Shown: positions 63,376 through 64,000 of the stretch, one piece after another
Layout: each line of letters begins with the position of its first letter
Numbering within the stretch: the first letter of the stretch is position 1
Assembly: GCA_024398615.1 (NCBI GenBank)
Contig: JAKSIU010000005.1
Span: 37,775 to 101,774 of the forward strand
From: Bacteroidaceae bacterium
GTDB lineage: Bacteria > Bacteroidota > Bacteroidia > Bacteroidales > Bacteroidaceae
Length of the DNA: 64,000 nucleotides
Direction: 5' to 3'
The notes under the pieces: generated by a model
Database searches by the model: none
What the model saw: only the letters and a program-made list of their open reading frames with translations
What the model was told of the DNA's origin: nothing
Translations under genes and position numbers: made by a program

Positions 63376-63523
63376 GCGCTCCATGGCCTGCTCCTGCGGC
63401 CTTTCAGGCTGAAACGCGGAACTCGCGGCTCCGCCGCTCAGACAGCCGCGTTTCTTCACGCCTGAAAGACCTTGTCGCTTGACGGCCATTCCACGAAACA
63501 CCCCGCACCGGCACCCTTCCATC
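63350..63523. repeat. 174-base imperfect foldback (inverted repeat)
   Basis: The outer 26 bases (63350-63375) pair with 63498-63523 with one mismatch. Inside, CTTTCAGGC (63401-63409) pairs with GCCTGAAAG (63460-63468), AACGCGG (63413-63419) with CCGCGTT (63446-63452), and GCGGC-TCC-GCCGC (63425-63437) closes the loop. The arms are otherwise imperfect. Confidence 0.85.
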
Positions 63524-63593
63524 GGGCAGAGGTCCGATTGGGGACCGCGTCCTATGGCCCGTGCCTTGTGGCCCGTGCCTGGCTGCAGCTGTA

Positions 63594-63731
63594 CTGCCAA
63601 ACCTGCAGCCATAGGCCTCCTGGAACCGTTTTTCTGCAGGTTTGGCAACGAAAATGGCCAAAACAGGCAAATTCATGGCCAAACCTGCAGAGAAACCGCG
63701 CGACAAATCATTCTGATTGCAGGTTTGGCAA
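63594..63731. repeat. Four copies of a 14-base motif in alternating orientation
   Basis: The motif TGCAGGTTTGGCAA and its complement occur at 63594-63608 (reverse), 63634-63648 (forward), 63676-63690 (reverse) and 63718-63731 (forward). Copies differ by at most one or two bases, and neighbours can pair as hairpins. Confidence 0.85.
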
Positions 63732-63819
63732 CATTAATCTTCGTCTTCCGTATTCTGTAAGGTCTGAATGTATTGTATCTGACTTGTATGGGGTGCTTTT
63801 TCCCAGTTTTTGGTTCAAG

Positions 63820-63871
63820 GAGACTACCCGCTGGGGGATATATATGAGACTACCCGCTGGGGGATATATAT
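63820..63871. repeat. 26-bp perfect tandem repeat, two copies
   Basis: The unit begins GAGACTACCCGCTGGGGG and ends in ATATATAT; copies are at 63820-63845 and 63846-63871. The second copy is followed by AAGCCCCC, which can pair with its own GGGGG. Confidence 0.9.
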
Positions 63872-63897
63872 AAGCCCCCAATCTTTGGTACATGATT

Positions 63898-63912
63898 TCT
63901 CTCTCTCTCTCT
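63898..63912. repeat. (CT)n microsatellite
   Basis: About seven CT units in a row in gene-free DNA. Slippage would have no coding effect visible here. Confidence 0.8.
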
Positions 63913-64000
63913 GAAATTGAAAGAACTGAAATATCATTTGTACTAATGCAAATAACAAAGTTAAAACGAAACAGATATGTGTCGTTAAATCAGAATTTAG

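Larger units (their letters stand above)
63241..64000. other. Gene-free repeat-rich region
   Basis: About 760 bases hold no credible gene: the short open frames here (up to about 130 codons, on both strands) lack recognisable sequence, start context and consistent codon use. The stretch contains the GH3 promoter, a 26-bp direct repeat, a 174-base foldback, four alternating copies of a 14-base motif, a 26-bp tandem repeat, a (CT)n run and AT-rich DNA after about 63880. It may be a repeat nest or part of a decayed mobile element whose rest is outside the window. Confidence 0.7.

Noticed and set aside
63321-63523. Possible CRISPR array
   Set aside because: Only two direct copies three bases apart and one inverted copy; there are no spacers and no cas genes.
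63304-63873. Several overlapping open frames of about 90-130 codons at the right end, both strands
   Set aside because: They run through the inverted and tandem repeats, encode low-complexity Arg/Pro-rich strings and overlap one another; none has a credible start region.

Overview
The window is a chromosomal segment of a Bacteroidetes bacterium, most likely of the order Bacteroidales. Three things support this. There is a SusC/SusD pair at the left edge. Nearly every gene start is preceded by the Bacteroidetes promoter -7 box TAnnTTTG, often with a TTTG box 19-21 bases upstream, rather than by strong Shine-Dalgarno sites. Several families are typical of the phylum: TamL, DUF4296, fasciclin lipoproteins, S16 with a long tail, and an IleRS with the GIHH signature. 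No plasmid, phage or CRISPR locus is visible. The genus cannot be fixed from sequence reading alone.

Layout from left to right. 1-2000: the end of a SusC/SusD glycan-uptake pair. 2080-2640: rpsP on the minus strand. 2853-11032: an rseC-rnfBCDGEA operon followed by an exported flavoprotein with two FMN-binding domains, so membrane electron transport is joined to a candidate terminal reductase. 11042-17220: ispE, dnaB, pheT, a yebC-family regulator and a small winged-helix protein. 17326-22952: an alkyltransferase/uracil-DNA-glycosylase fusion, lepA with an acyl-CoA synthetase, and a LolC/E-like permease. 22997-30553: an accessory block of unrecognised exported proteins around an Rpn-family nuclease. 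29450-36433 (minus): a biosynthetic operon hisH-hisA-hisF-hisIE-ftsE-lysC-lysA plus a lipoprotein. 36591-41917: ileS-traR/dksA-lspA-DUF4296. 42691-45943: a TrmH-type methylase, TamL and an MBL-fold hydrolase. 46008-46080: tRNA-Lys(CTT).

46162-53930 is a hexuronate locus. UxaC (isomerase), UxaE (tagaturonate/fructuronate epimerase) and a divergent short-chain dehydrogenase (probable fructuronate reductase) together can take galacturonate and glucuronate to mannonate. Two tandem fasciclin-domain lipoproteins lie downstream. 53931-58029 is a shikimate locus: aroB and an AroD-AroA fusion on the minus strand and aroC divergent, so four of the seven chorismate steps are in three genes. The right end holds a Fib_succ_major-like exported protein, gnd, a GH3 glycosidase with a PA14-like insert, and about 750 bases of gene-free DNA built from inverted and direct repeats.

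The points most worth a second look are: the Rnf-linked flavinylated lipoprotein; the swapped GIHH signature of IleRS, known in mupirocin hyper-resistant enzymes; a run of 14 T in the promoter of an outer-membrane protein gene; two unusual enzyme fusions; four convergent gene pairs whose stop codons abut or overlap in palindromes; and the repeat-built right end.
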